Below, piece by piece: positions 25,228 to 32,814 of a DNA stretch of 64,000 nucleotides. The stretch is from contig NZ_CP078145.1 of the NCBI RefSeq assembly GCF_019222765.1, forward strand, positions 1,426,001-1,490,000, written 5' to 3'. How positions within the stretch are numbered: position 1 is the stretch's first letter; each line of letters opens with the position of its first letter. The notes below the pieces were generated by a model. That model did no database searches and was not told where the DNA came from. It saw nothing but the letters and a program-made list of their open reading frames with translations. The translations under genes were made by a program, and so were the position numbers. Source of the DNA: Nocardia iowensis. GTDB taxonomy: Bacteria; Actinomycetota; Actinomycetes; Mycobacteriales; Mycobacteriaceae.

Positions 25228-26336
25228 GAAGGGACTCCTTCCGGTCGCGCGGCAGCCTCGCTGGGATCGCCAGCCAAGTACTCCGCGTATGCCCGCCGCT
25301 CTTCGGTGATGAGCGCGTGCGGGGCGGCATAGACGTGCTCGAACAGGTCCATCGGTCCTGGGTCCGGCATTTCGATGGTCGAGGTGCGCACCTGGCGGGC
25401 CACCTCGTCGGCCCGGTCGGCGACCGATCGCTGGAACGACGAGTCGAACAGCGACTCGCGTTCCAGCAGCCTGCGCAGCCGGTCGATCGGATCGCGGCGG
25501 GCCCACTGCTCGGTCTCCGCGGACGAGCGGTAGCGGGTGGGGTCGTCGGCCGTGGTGTGCGGGCCCATCCGGTAGGTGATCGCCTCGATGAAGGACGGGC
25601 CGCCGCCGGAGCGGGCGCGCGCCACCGCCTGCCGCGTCACGGCGAGCACCGCGAGCGCGTCGTTGCCGTCGACCTGCACGCCGGGGATGCCGTAGCCGTA
25701 GGCGCGGCGCACGATCGGCGTCTGACTCTGCACCCGGACCGGTTCGCTGATCGCCCAGTGATTGTTCTGGCACAGGAACACCACCGGGGCGCTCCAACTC
25801 GACGCGAAGCCGAGCGCCTCGGCGATATCGCCCTGACTGCTGGCGCCGTCACCGAAGTAGGCGATGGTCGCGATCTCGGCGCCGTCCAGGTGGGCGGCGT
25901 AGGCGTAGCCGGTCGCGTGCAGGCCCTGCGAGCCGACGATGATGTTCGGATTGGTCATATTGACCGCGCTCGGATCCCAGCAGGAATGTGCGACGCCGCG
26001 CCACAGCCGGGTGATCTCGCTGGGATTCACCCCCCGGCAATAGGCGACGGCGGCCTCGCGATAGCTGCAGAACACGTAGTCGTCGGGATACAGAGCGTGC
26101 GCCGAGCCCACCTGGGTGGCCTCCTGCCCGAGCAGCGGAGCCCATAGCCCGAGTTGACCCTGCCGTTGCAACGCGGTCGCCTCGGTGTCGATGCGCCGGG
26201 TGACGACCATGTCCTCATACATCTTGCGTAGCAACTCGGGCCCGACGTCCGCGACCAGGGCGGCGTGCTCTCGATCGAGCACACGGCGACCGTCGGGCTG
26301 GACCAATTGCACCGGATACTCGACCTTGTCTGGCAT
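25224..26336 (-). CDS. bkdA: Branched-chain 2-oxoacid dehydrogenase E1 alpha
   Basis: The alpha subunit carries most of the thiamine diphosphate site. The 370-residue protein has the TPP motif GDGASSQGDIAEALGFAS...CQNN, the phosphorylation-loop-like YRMGPHTTADDPTRYRS, and LWAPLLGQEATQVGSA. ATG 26336 follows GAGGAGG at 9 nt spacing; a start at 26354 would add six residues. It is first of the bkd operon, which feeds isobutyryl-CoA into the pathway encoded at 51-57 kb, and is divergent from an Lrp/AsnC regulator. Confidence 0.95.
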   Translation of the reverse strand: MPDKVEYPVQLVQPDGRRVLDREHAALVADVGPELLRKMYEDMVVTRRIDTEATALQRQGQLGLWAPLLGQEATQVGSAHALYPDDYVFCSYREAAVAYCRGVNPSEITRLWRGVAHSCWDPSAVNMTNPNIIVGSQGLHATGYAYAAHLDGAEIATIAYFGDGASSQGDIAEALGFASSWSAPVVFLCQNNHWAISEPVRVQSQTPIVRRAYGYGIPGVQVDGNDALAVLAVTRQAVARARSGGGPSFIEAITYRMGPHTTADDPTRYRSSAETEQWARRDPIDRLRRLLERESLFDSSFQRSVADRADEVARQVRTSTIEMPDPGPMDLFEHVYAAPHALITEERRAYAEYLAGDPSEAAARPEGVPS

Positions 26337-26364
26337 CGGTGACCGCCTCCTCACCTGACCCGCG

Positions 26365-26437
26365 AATGCGCGTGTGTCCTACCTCACAGCATCCACGAGA
26401 ATGCGATGTGCGCAAGTGATCGACGCGTAAATGCGCA
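26365..26437. promoter_or_regulatory. Repeated AATGCG / TGCGCA elements in the bkd-lrp divergent region
   Basis: AATGCG occurs three times in 71 bp (26365, 26400, 26430) and the self-palindrome TGCGCA twice (26409-26414, 26432-26437, 23 bp apart). Periodic half-sites are typical of Lrp/AsnC-type control, and the regulator is encoded next door. The binding assignment is inferred. Confidence 0.45.
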
Positions 26438-26481
26438 GAATGCTCAATTCTTACCCGGACCCGAATGTCATACTGCGTTGT

Positions 26482-26973
26482 ATGACCAGAGAGACGGTCG
26501 ACGTGACCTTGGACGCCACCGACGCCAGGCTCTTGCTGGAACTGGTCGCCAATCCGAGAGCGACCGGCGTGGAGCTGGCCGCCCGGCTCGGGCTGTCCCG
26601 CAACACCGTCCAGGCCCGCCTGGCTCGCTGGGAGGCGGGTGGGGTGCTCGGCAGTTTCGAGCGCCGGGTGCAGCCGCGCGCGCTGGGGTATCCGCTGGCC
26701 GCGTTCGTCGCGGTGGTCGTCGATCAGCACCAATTGGATTCGGTGGTAGACGAACTCGCCAAAGTGCCCGAGGTGACCGAGGTGTGCGGCATGACCGGAC
26801 TCACCGACCTGACGGTCCGCGTGGTCGCCAGGGACGCCGACGATTTGTATCGAATTGCCGGGCAGATATTGAAGATTCCCGGGGTGGAGCGCACCAATAT
26901 GGCGCTGGTGATGCGCGAGCTGGTCGGGCCGCGGACCGCGCCGCTGCTCGATCGACTATCCCGCGGCGGCTGA
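26482..26973 (+). CDS. Lrp/AsnC family regulator, probable regulator of the bkd operon
   Basis: A 163-residue feast/famine regulator. The N-terminal helix-turn-helix (about 10-60) reads DARLLLELVANPRATGVELAARLGLSRNTVQARL; the C-terminal RAM ligand domain shows EVTEVCGMTGLTDLTVRVVARDADDL. ATG 26482 is preferred; the frame opens at 26431 but lies inside the repeat-rich promoter. A TGTCATACT extended -10 is 8 nt upstream, suggesting leaderless transcription. It is divergent from bkdABC, and Lrp-type proteins commonly sense branched-chain amino acids or oxoacids. Confidence 0.9.
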   Translation: MTRETVDVTLDATDARLLLELVANPRATGVELAARLGLSRNTVQARLARWEAGGVLGSFERRVQPRALGYPLAAFVAVVVDQHQLDSVVDELAKVPEVTEVCGMTGLTDLTVRVVARDADDLYRIAGQILKIPGVERTNMALVMRELVGPRTAPLLDRLSRGG

Positions 26974-27021
26974 TCTGTGCGGTGCGGTGGCGGCGCCTCG
27001 GTGCGGCGATAGGGTGCGGGA

Positions 27022-27828
27022 ATGGAGATTTCGGGCAAGGTTGCGATCGTCACGGGGGCCGGAGCGGGGATCGGTGCGGCATTGGCCCGCAAGCTGGTCG
27101 ACGGCGGGGCCCGGGTGGTGCTCGCCGATCTCGATGCCGACGGCGCGACGCGGGTTGCCGAATCCCTCGGCGGCGCAGCGGTCGCGGTCGGCGGAGACGT
27201 CGCCGACGAGCAGGTGATCCGCGGCTTGATCGAGCGCGCCGAGACCGAATTCGGGCCGGTGGATCTGTATTTCGCGAACGCGGGCATCGGCGGAGGCGGC
27301 GGGCTCGACAGCACGGATGCGCAATGGGCGGCGGCGCTGGAGGTCAATGTGCTCGCCCACGTCCGCGCCGCGCGGCTGCTGGTGCCCGGCTGGCTGGCCC
27401 GGGGGACCGGCTACTTCGTGTCCACCGCCTCGGCGGCGGGCTTGCTCACTCAGCTCGGTTCCGCACCATACGCGGTCACCAAGCACGCTGCTGTCGGATT
27501 CGCCGAATGGTTGTCGGTCACCTACGGGGACAAAGGAATTCGAGTGAGCTGCCTATGCCCGATGGGCGTTGATACGCAATTGTTGCGCACCGGCCTTGCC
27601 CCGGCGGAGCAGGCCGCCGACGCGGAGCTCGCGGTCAAGGCGGTCACCACCGCGGGCGCGGTGCTCTCCCCGGACCAGGTCGCCGAGGTCGTGGTCGCCG
27701 GTGTCGAAGCCGAACACTTCCTGATCCTGCCGCACCCCGAGGTACTGAAGATGTACCGCTACAAGGGCTCCGACTACGACCGCTGGCTCGACGGCATGCG
27801 CCGCTTCCAAGCCGCGCTGCGCGGCTGA
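27022..27828 (+). CDS. SDR family NAD(P)-dependent oxidoreductase
   Basis: A 268-residue classical short-chain dehydrogenase. The cofactor motif is TGAGAGIG (about 11-18), followed by NAG in FANAGIGGGGG (about 88-90), an SxASAAG Ser, and the catalytic Tyr150/Lys154 (PYAVTKHA). The C-terminal half is variable (LPHPEVLKMYRYKGSDYDRWLDGM). Substrate unknown. It is co-directional with the Lrp gene (48-bp gap) and the nucleobase permease but no clear pathway link is visible. Confidence 0.9.
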   Translation: MEISGKVAIVTGAGAGIGAALARKLVDGGARVVLADLDADGATRVAESLGGAAVAVGGDVADEQVIRGLIERAETEFGPVDLYFANAGIGGGGGLDSTDAQWAAALEVNVLAHVRAARLLVPGWLARGTGYFVSTASAAGLLTQLGSAPYAVTKHAAVGFAEWLSVTYGDKGIRVSCLCPMGVDTQLLRTGLAPAEQAADAELAVKAVTTAGAVLSPDQVAEVVVAGVEAEHFLILPHPEVLKMYRYKGSDYDRWLDGMRRFQAALRG

Positions 27829-27910
27829 GCCGCGCACTGTCCGCTGTGATGTCACGCGGGTGAAACATTGCGGGGGTTGCGCGTAAAGAACGGCGGCTAG
27901 TTCTGTAGCT

Positions 27911-29251
27911 ATGGCAGTTGCAGCGCATCCCGTCGATACCCGGTTGCCGTTCGGGCGGCAGCTCACCTTCGGCATTCAGCACGTTCTGATCATGTACACC
28001 GGGTGCGTCACGGTGCCGCTGGTGTTCGGCGCCGCCGCGGGGCTGGACCGGGGCACCGTCGGGCTGCTGATCAGCGCGGATCTGCTGATCGCCGGGGTCA
28101 TCACGCTGATACAGAGCCTCGGCGTGGCCAAGCTCGCCGGTGCGCGGTTGCCGATCGTCTGCGGCGCCACCTTCGTCGGGCTCAACCCGATGATCCTGAT
28201 CGCCGCGGAATACGGCCTGCAGGCGGTCTACGGATCGATGATGGTCGGCGGTGTGGTCGGTGTGGCACTGGCCTGGCCGTTCGCCAGGATGGTGCGGTTC
28301 TTTCCGCCGCTGGTCACCGGGACCGTGCTGACCGTCGTCGGCATCTCGCTGATCGGGGTGGCCGGTGGGTTGATCATCGGCGCCGATCCGACGGCGTCGT
28401 CGTTCGCCGCGCCGTCGCATATCGGGTTGGCCGCCGTGGTGGTCGTGATCGCCGTGGGATTTCTGTGCCTCGGCCGCGGTGTGTGGTCGCAACTGGGTGT
28501 GCTGATCGCCCTGGTGGCCGGGATCGTGATCGCCATACCGATGGGGTTGGTGGACACCGGCGGCATCGGGGCCACCGACTGGGTGGGCCTGCCGCGGCCG
28601 TTCCACTTCGGCGCGCCGGAGTTCCCGATCACCGCGGTGGTCGCGATGAGCATTGTGATGGCAGTGGTGTTCGCCGAGTCCACCGCGAGCATGCTGGCGA
28701 TCAGTGAGATCACCGGAAAACCGCTCGGCAAGGGCGATTTGGCGCGCGGCCTGGTCGGTGACGGGCTCTCCGGTGTACTCGGCGGCATCTGCACCGCGTT
28801 CATCGACACGATCTTCAACCAGAACGTCGGCTCCGTCGCGGCGACCCGGGTGTACAGCCGCTATGTCACCGCCACCAGCGGGGCCATCCTGGTGCTGCTC
28901 GGCGTGCTGCCCCGATTCGGCGCGATCGTCGCGGCGGTCCCCGAGCCGGTGGTCGGCGGCGTCGGCCTGGTGTTGTTCGCCACCGTCGCGATCGTCGGCG
29001 TCGACACCCTGCGCAAGGCCGATCTCGCCGACCGGGTCAACGCCACCATTGTCGCCACCGCCCTCGGTGTCGGTCTGCTGCCGGTCATGGCGAAGGACAT
29101 GTTCGTCAAGTTCCCCGACTCCGCGCAAATCCTGCTTACCAGCGGCGTAACCCTGGGCGCGGCAACAGCTTTCGTACTCAACCTGCTGTTCAACCACACC
29201 AGGCTCGGTGTCCTCGCCCGTGGCGTTGTGCCACCCCGCGTTTCGTTGTGA
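27911..29251 (+). CDS. Nucleobase:cation symporter-2 (uracil-xanthine permease) family protein
   Basis: A 446-residue polytopic membrane protein of the NCS2 family, proton-coupled uptake of xanthine, uric acid or uracil. Signatures are LTFGIQHVLIMYTGCVTVPL (the QH motif), PIVCGATFVGLNPM, FAESTASMLAISEITGKPL (functional Glu region) and FNQNVGSVAATRVYSRYV. About 13 hydrophobic segments are visible. ATG 27911 stands 8 nt after a TAGTTC -10-like hexamer. It converges on the benE gene with a 5-bp gap. The exact base transported is not determined. Confidence 0.92.
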   Translation: MAVAAHPVDTRLPFGRQLTFGIQHVLIMYTGCVTVPLVFGAAAGLDRGTVGLLISADLLIAGVITLIQSLGVAKLAGARLPIVCGATFVGLNPMILIAAEYGLQAVYGSMMVGGVVGVALAWPFARMVRFFPPLVTGTVLTVVGISLIGVAGGLIIGADPTASSFAAPSHIGLAAVVVVIAVGFLCLGRGVWSQLGVLIALVAGIVIAIPMGLVDTGGIGATDWVGLPRPFHFGAPEFPITAVVAMSIVMAVVFAESTASMLAISEITGKPLGKGDLARGLVGDGLSGVLGGICTAFIDTIFNQNVGSVAATRVYSRYVTATSGAILVLLGVLPRFGAIVAAVPEPVVGGVGLVLFATVAIVGVDTLRKADLADRVNATIVATALGVGLLPVMAKDMFVKFPDSAQILLTSGVTLGAATAFVLNLLFNHTRLGVLARGVVPPRVSL

Positions 29252-29256
29252 CGCGG

Positions 29257-30483
29257 TCAGTCGCGGTGCGTCAGTACTTTGCGGACCACCAGTCCGGCGA
29301 GCAGAGCCCAGAACGCCGCGCCGATGCCGAGGAAACCCACGCCGGAGGCGGCGATCAGGAAGGTGACCACGCCTGCTTCGCGGTGCTGTTCGGAACGTAG
29401 GGCTCCGGTCAGGGCGGCCGCCAGGGTCGCAAGGAGGGCAAGGCCCGCAACGGTTTCCAGGGTGCCTTTGGGAGCGGCAGCGATGAGGGTGACCAGGGCT
29501 GCTGAGCCGAGGGCGAGCACCAGGTAGCCCGCGCCCGAGGTGAAGGACGCGATCCAGCGCTTCTTCGGATCGGGGTGGGCCGAGGGGGCCGCCGAGAGCG
29601 CGGCGCTGATCGCGGCCAGGTTGATGGCGTGGCCGCCCGCGGGGGCGCCGACCATGGTGCCGATGCCGGTGACGGTCATGGCCGCCCGCCACGGGACTTC
29701 GTAACCGAAGGACTTCATGACCGCGGTTCCCGGAATGTTCTGTGAGGCCATGGTGACGATGTAGAGCGGTATCGCGACGCCGATCATCGCCTGCCAATTC
29801 CAGTGCGGCAGTGTCAGTTCCACCGATGGCACCATGGCCGCGAAGTCGAGCTGCCTGTGCTGCACGGCGATGCTGATGCCCGAGCCGATCGCCGCCGTGG
29901 CGAACGCGGCGATCACCGCCAAGCGCTTGGCCACCCGCTGCAGCACCAGCCACACCAGGATCACCGGAACGACCACCGCCGGACTGGACTGCACGGCCTG
30001 CACCGGCGCTAGGCACAGCGGCAGCAGCACCCCGGCCAGCATGGCCTGCGCGATCTCCACCGGTATCGCGGCGACCAGATTCCCGAGCCGCTGCCACAGG
30101 CCGGTGATCACGATCAACACCCCGGCGAGCGCGAACGCGCCGACCGCGGCGGGCCAGCCACCGGCCACCGCACCCGTGCTGGCCAGCAGTGCGGCGCCGG
30201 GGGTGGACCAGGCCAGCGTGATCGGCATCCGATACCGGTAGCTGAGCAGCATCATGCCGACCGCCTGCGTCACGCACACCGCCAGCAGTCCCGACGCCGC
30301 CTGCGCCGCGTTCGCGCCGACCGCGGTGAGCCCGCTGAGCACCACGGCGAACGCGCTGGTGAAACCGACGAGTGCGGTAACGACACCGGCGCCGAGCGGC
30401 TGGGCGAGGCCGGCCGCGGGAGCGACCGTGGATTCGGGATGGGGTACGGCGGGTGCCTCGGGCGCCGAGGAAACGTTCGACAT
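29257..30483 (-). CDS. benE: BenE family benzoate/proton symporter
   Basis: A 408-residue membrane protein with about 11-12 hydrophobic segments matching the BenE family: GLLAVCVTQAVGMMLLSYRYRMPITLAWSTPGAALLA near the N-terminus, then ASQNIPGTAVMKSFGYEVPWRAAMTVTG and APAGGHAINLAAISAAL. BenE imports benzoate with protons in Acinetobacter. No benzoate catabolic genes are in the window, so the physiological substrate is open. Confidence 0.88.
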   Translation of the reverse strand: MSNVSSAPEAPAVPHPESTVAPAAGLAQPLGAGVVTALVGFTSAFAVVLSGLTAVGANAAQAASGLLAVCVTQAVGMMLLSYRYRMPITLAWSTPGAALLASTGAVAGGWPAAVGAFALAGVLIVITGLWQRLGNLVAAIPVEIAQAMLAGVLLPLCLAPVQAVQSSPAVVVPVILVWLVLQRVAKRLAVIAAFATAAIGSGISIAVQHRQLDFAAMVPSVELTLPHWNWQAMIGVAIPLYIVTMASQNIPGTAVMKSFGYEVPWRAAMTVTGIGTMVGAPAGGHAINLAAISAALSAAPSAHPDPKKRWIASFTSGAGYLVLALGSAALVTLIAAAPKGTLETVAGLALLATLAAALTGALRSEQHREAGVVTFLIAASGVGFLGIGAAFWALLAGLVVRKVLTHRD

Positions 30484-30709
30484 TGTGGCGATCCTGCCCG
30501 CAACTGGACTGCTCCGTCACGGGCCAGTCGGCCGAAACTGGACCGAATTGGCGGCGCTGGTCATGGTGGACCGTGCTCGCTGGTTCGTCCGACCGGTCGG
30601 CCGTCGCTACCGGCGAGTAGCGCTGGGGTGCAGCCACATTCCCCTGTTCAGGTGCGTAGTCTGAGGGGTATTCGGTGCGCGAGGGTGCGATTCTGAACTA
30701 GGAGCTGGG

Positions 30710-31528
30710 TTGAGCGCGGTACTGATCTCGCCGGAAGAGCTTCGGGAAGTGTTGTCGGACAAGCGGGTTCGCCTGCTGGATGTCCGATGGGCGCTGGGTG
30801 ACCCGGACGGCCCGCAACACTATCTTGACGGCCACATCCCGGGCGCGGTGTTCGTCGACATGGAAACCGAGCTGGCCGCGCCGCCGTCGCCCACCCGCGG
30901 CAGGCATCCGCTGCCCGACCTCGCGCAGCTGGAGAAGTGCGCGCGCAGCTGGGGCATTCGCAACGGGGATCCGGTGGTCGTCTACGACGCGACCGGCGGT
31001 ATGGCGGCCGCCCGCGCTTGGTGGCTGCTGCGCTGGGCGGGCATCGCCGACGTGCGGATCCTCGATGGCGGCTTGCCCGCCTGGACGAACACCGGCGGTG
31101 AGCTCGCCACCGGCACCGAACCCGACCCCGAACCCGGGGACGTCGAACTGAGCCCCGGACACCTGAAAGTTATCGATGCCGACGCGGCCGCCCGCTGGCC
31201 TGGCGTGCTGCTCGACGCCCGCGCGGGCGAGCGCTATCGCGGCGACGTCGAGCCGATCGATCCGCGGGCCGGTCACATCCCCGGCGCCATCAGCGCGCCC
31301 ACCGCCGAAAACCTGGACGCCCAAGGGCGTTTCCGCGACCCGGCCGAATTGCGCGAACGTTTCGCCGGATTCGGCACCGAACCGATCGCGGTCTACTGCG
31401 GCTCCGGCGTGACAGCGGCCCATCAGGTGGCCGCGCTGGCGGTGGTCGGTATCGACGCCGCCTTGTACCCGGGCTCGTGGTCCCAATGGTCGAACGATCC
31501 GAAGCGGCCCGTCGCGACCGGAAGCTGA
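30710..31528 (+). CDS. sseA: Thiosulfate/3-mercaptopyruvate sulfurtransferase (tandem rhodanese)
   Basis: A 272-residue enzyme with two rhodanese modules. The N-terminal one (about 5-135) lacks the catalytic Cys (VVVYDATGGMAAARAWWLLRW), as usual; the C-terminal one (about 155-265) carries the active-site loop YCGSGVTA with Cys230. It transfers sulfane sulfur to cyanide or other acceptors. The TTG start at 30710 is supported by GGAG 5 nt upstream. The upstream 226 bp contain only a weak promoter-like TAGTCT near 30657. Confidence 0.92.
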   Translation: MSAVLISPEELREVLSDKRVRLLDVRWALGDPDGPQHYLDGHIPGAVFVDMETELAAPPSPTRGRHPLPDLAQLEKCARSWGIRNGDPVVVYDATGGMAAARAWWLLRWAGIADVRILDGGLPAWTNTGGELATGTEPDPEPGDVELSPGHLKVIDADAAARWPGVLLDARAGERYRGDVEPIDPRAGHIPGAISAPTAENLDAQGRFRDPAELRERFAGFGTEPIAVYCGSGVTAAHQVAALAVVGIDAALYPGSWSQWSNDPKRPVATGS

Positions 31529-31551
31529 ACCCGATTCGGCGCACCCGATAT

Positions 31552-32256
31552 TCAGGGACAGGTCCGGGCGACACCCTGCAACGCCATGGTGTCGGCGGTG
31601 GTCAACGGCAGGTCGTATTGGACGGCCGCGGTGAGGTACTTGCCCGCGTAGAAACAGTGGTTCGCGCGGGCGGGCGGTAGCCAGTCCTCGGGCGTCTTGT
31701 CGCCCTTGGCCTGGTTGATCCGTCCTTCGGTGGCGAGCAGGTTGAAGTCGACGTCGTTGGCGAACCGGATCCGACGCTCGGGCGGCCAGAAGGCCGCGCC
31801 CATGTCCCAGGCGGCGGCCAGCGAATACACGTGGTCGATCTGCACCTGGTCGGCGTCGGCCTTGGTGAAGGGGATCTGCTTGCCCGTGTACGGATCGTTC
31901 AAGGTGCCGCCGACCACAACGCAGTCATTGGTTCCCGGCCGGAAACTCACCCCGATGAGCTGCTTGGCCAGCACGTTGTTGCGGGTGTCGCAGCCGTCGT
32001 GCCCGCCGGGACCGTCGTAGTCGTCGGTCCAGGCGGGTCCGAACACGCATTTCTGTCCGGCCTTGCAACCACGGTCGTAGCCACCGGGATGCGGCCGATC
32101 CGCAATGACCCGCACACCGGCCAGCAGCCGCTCCAACTCGACCCGGGTCGGGCTACCCGGCGCGGGCGCCACCGGGGCCGTACCGATCTGGGCGCACCCC
32201 GCCGCGGACAGCACGACGAGCACGCCGACGAGCCATCGCCGAATGTCCGCACCCAT
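31552..32256 (-). CDS. Secreted lipoprotein with HNH nuclease (DUF1524/GmrSD C-terminal-like) domain
   Basis: A 234-residue predicted lipoprotein. The signal peptide MGADIRRWLVGVLVVLSAAGC ends in a lipobox with Cys21, reached from ATG 32256; the frame could start ten residues earlier. The mature part resembles the HNH module of DUF1524 proteins: QIDHVYSLAAAWDMGAAFW (His-metal motif), RIRFANDVDFNLLATEG and QAKGDKTPEDWLPP. Such proteins are proposed extracytoplasmic nucleases; nutrient DNA use or competition are possible roles. Cys pairs (CKAGQKC, CDTRNN) could form disulfides outside the cell. Confidence 0.82.
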   Translation of the reverse strand: MGADIRRWLVGVLVVLSAAGCAQIGTAPVAPAPGSPTRVELERLLAGVRVIADRPHPGGYDRGCKAGQKCVFGPAWTDDYDGPGGHDGCDTRNNVLAKQLIGVSFRPGTNDCVVVGGTLNDPYTGKQIPFTKADADQVQIDHVYSLAAAWDMGAAFWPPERRIRFANDVDFNLLATEGRINQAKGDKTPEDWLPPARANHCFYAGKYLTAAVQYDLPLTTADTMALQGVARTCP

Positions 32257-32336
32257 GGCGCCAGGTGTACACGGATGGACCGACATGCGTAGAACCCGAA
32301 GAAAGAGCAGTTGTCAGGAGCGGAGTGGAACAACCC

Positions 32337-32699
32337 TCACAACCAGGCACGCGCGAGCAGGTCGTCATCGGCGACCTCGCTCGCCCTCGGCGGGAACCGG
32401 GTGGCCGAAATCGACTCGGTGTTCGCGCCGTCGTGCCCGATCAGCCACGAGCCGCCGCGTTCCTCGCACTCGGCGAGCTTGGCGAAGGTGGCGAGCAGGA
32501 AGGTGATGGCCTCGTTCGGGTCGAGAGTTCGAGCCAGGCGCTGGGATTCACCAGGGCGGGACAGGTCCAGCCACACGCCGGACTGACCGTCCAGGCGCAT
32601 ACCGACGATCTTCTCGGCGTTGATGAAGGTGAATTTGCGTCGCTCCCACGGCGTCGTCGGCGTGAAGCTCTGCTCGAGAACCTGGAGCAGAATCGTCAT
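32337..32699 (-). CDS. Uncharacterised 120-residue protein divergent from the SNF2 helicase
   Basis: No family recognised. The start is well supported: GGAGG lies 5 nt before ATG 32699. The sequence is globular and soluble-looking (TFINAEKIVGMRLDGQSGVWLDL, LLATFAKLAECEERGGSWL) without signal peptide or membrane segments; the C-terminus is acidic. It shares a 115-bp divergent region with the SNF2 helicase. A functional link to the helicase/SWIM pair is possible but unproven. Confidence 0.7.
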   Translation of the reverse strand: MTILLQVLEQSFTPTTPWERRKFTFINAEKIVGMRLDGQSGVWLDLSRPGESQRLARTLDPNEAITFLLATFAKLAECEERGGSWLIGHDGANTESISATRFPPRASEVADDDLLARAWL

Positions 32700-32814
32700 G
32701 ATTGCCTCCGTTGACCAGCGGATATTCAAGTATGTTCCGCCCGGCCCGAGAAATCCATAGCGGCCGGGTCGCCGCCGCTGGATCGCTGTCGGACCCACCT
32801 GCTTGGATGGGCTG

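Noticed and set aside
27644..30637. A 997-codon minus-strand open frame
   Set aside because: It lies antisense to the SDR and nucleobase permease genes and out of frame with benE. The composition (His, Arg, Asp, Gly) is that of a high-GC shadow frame.
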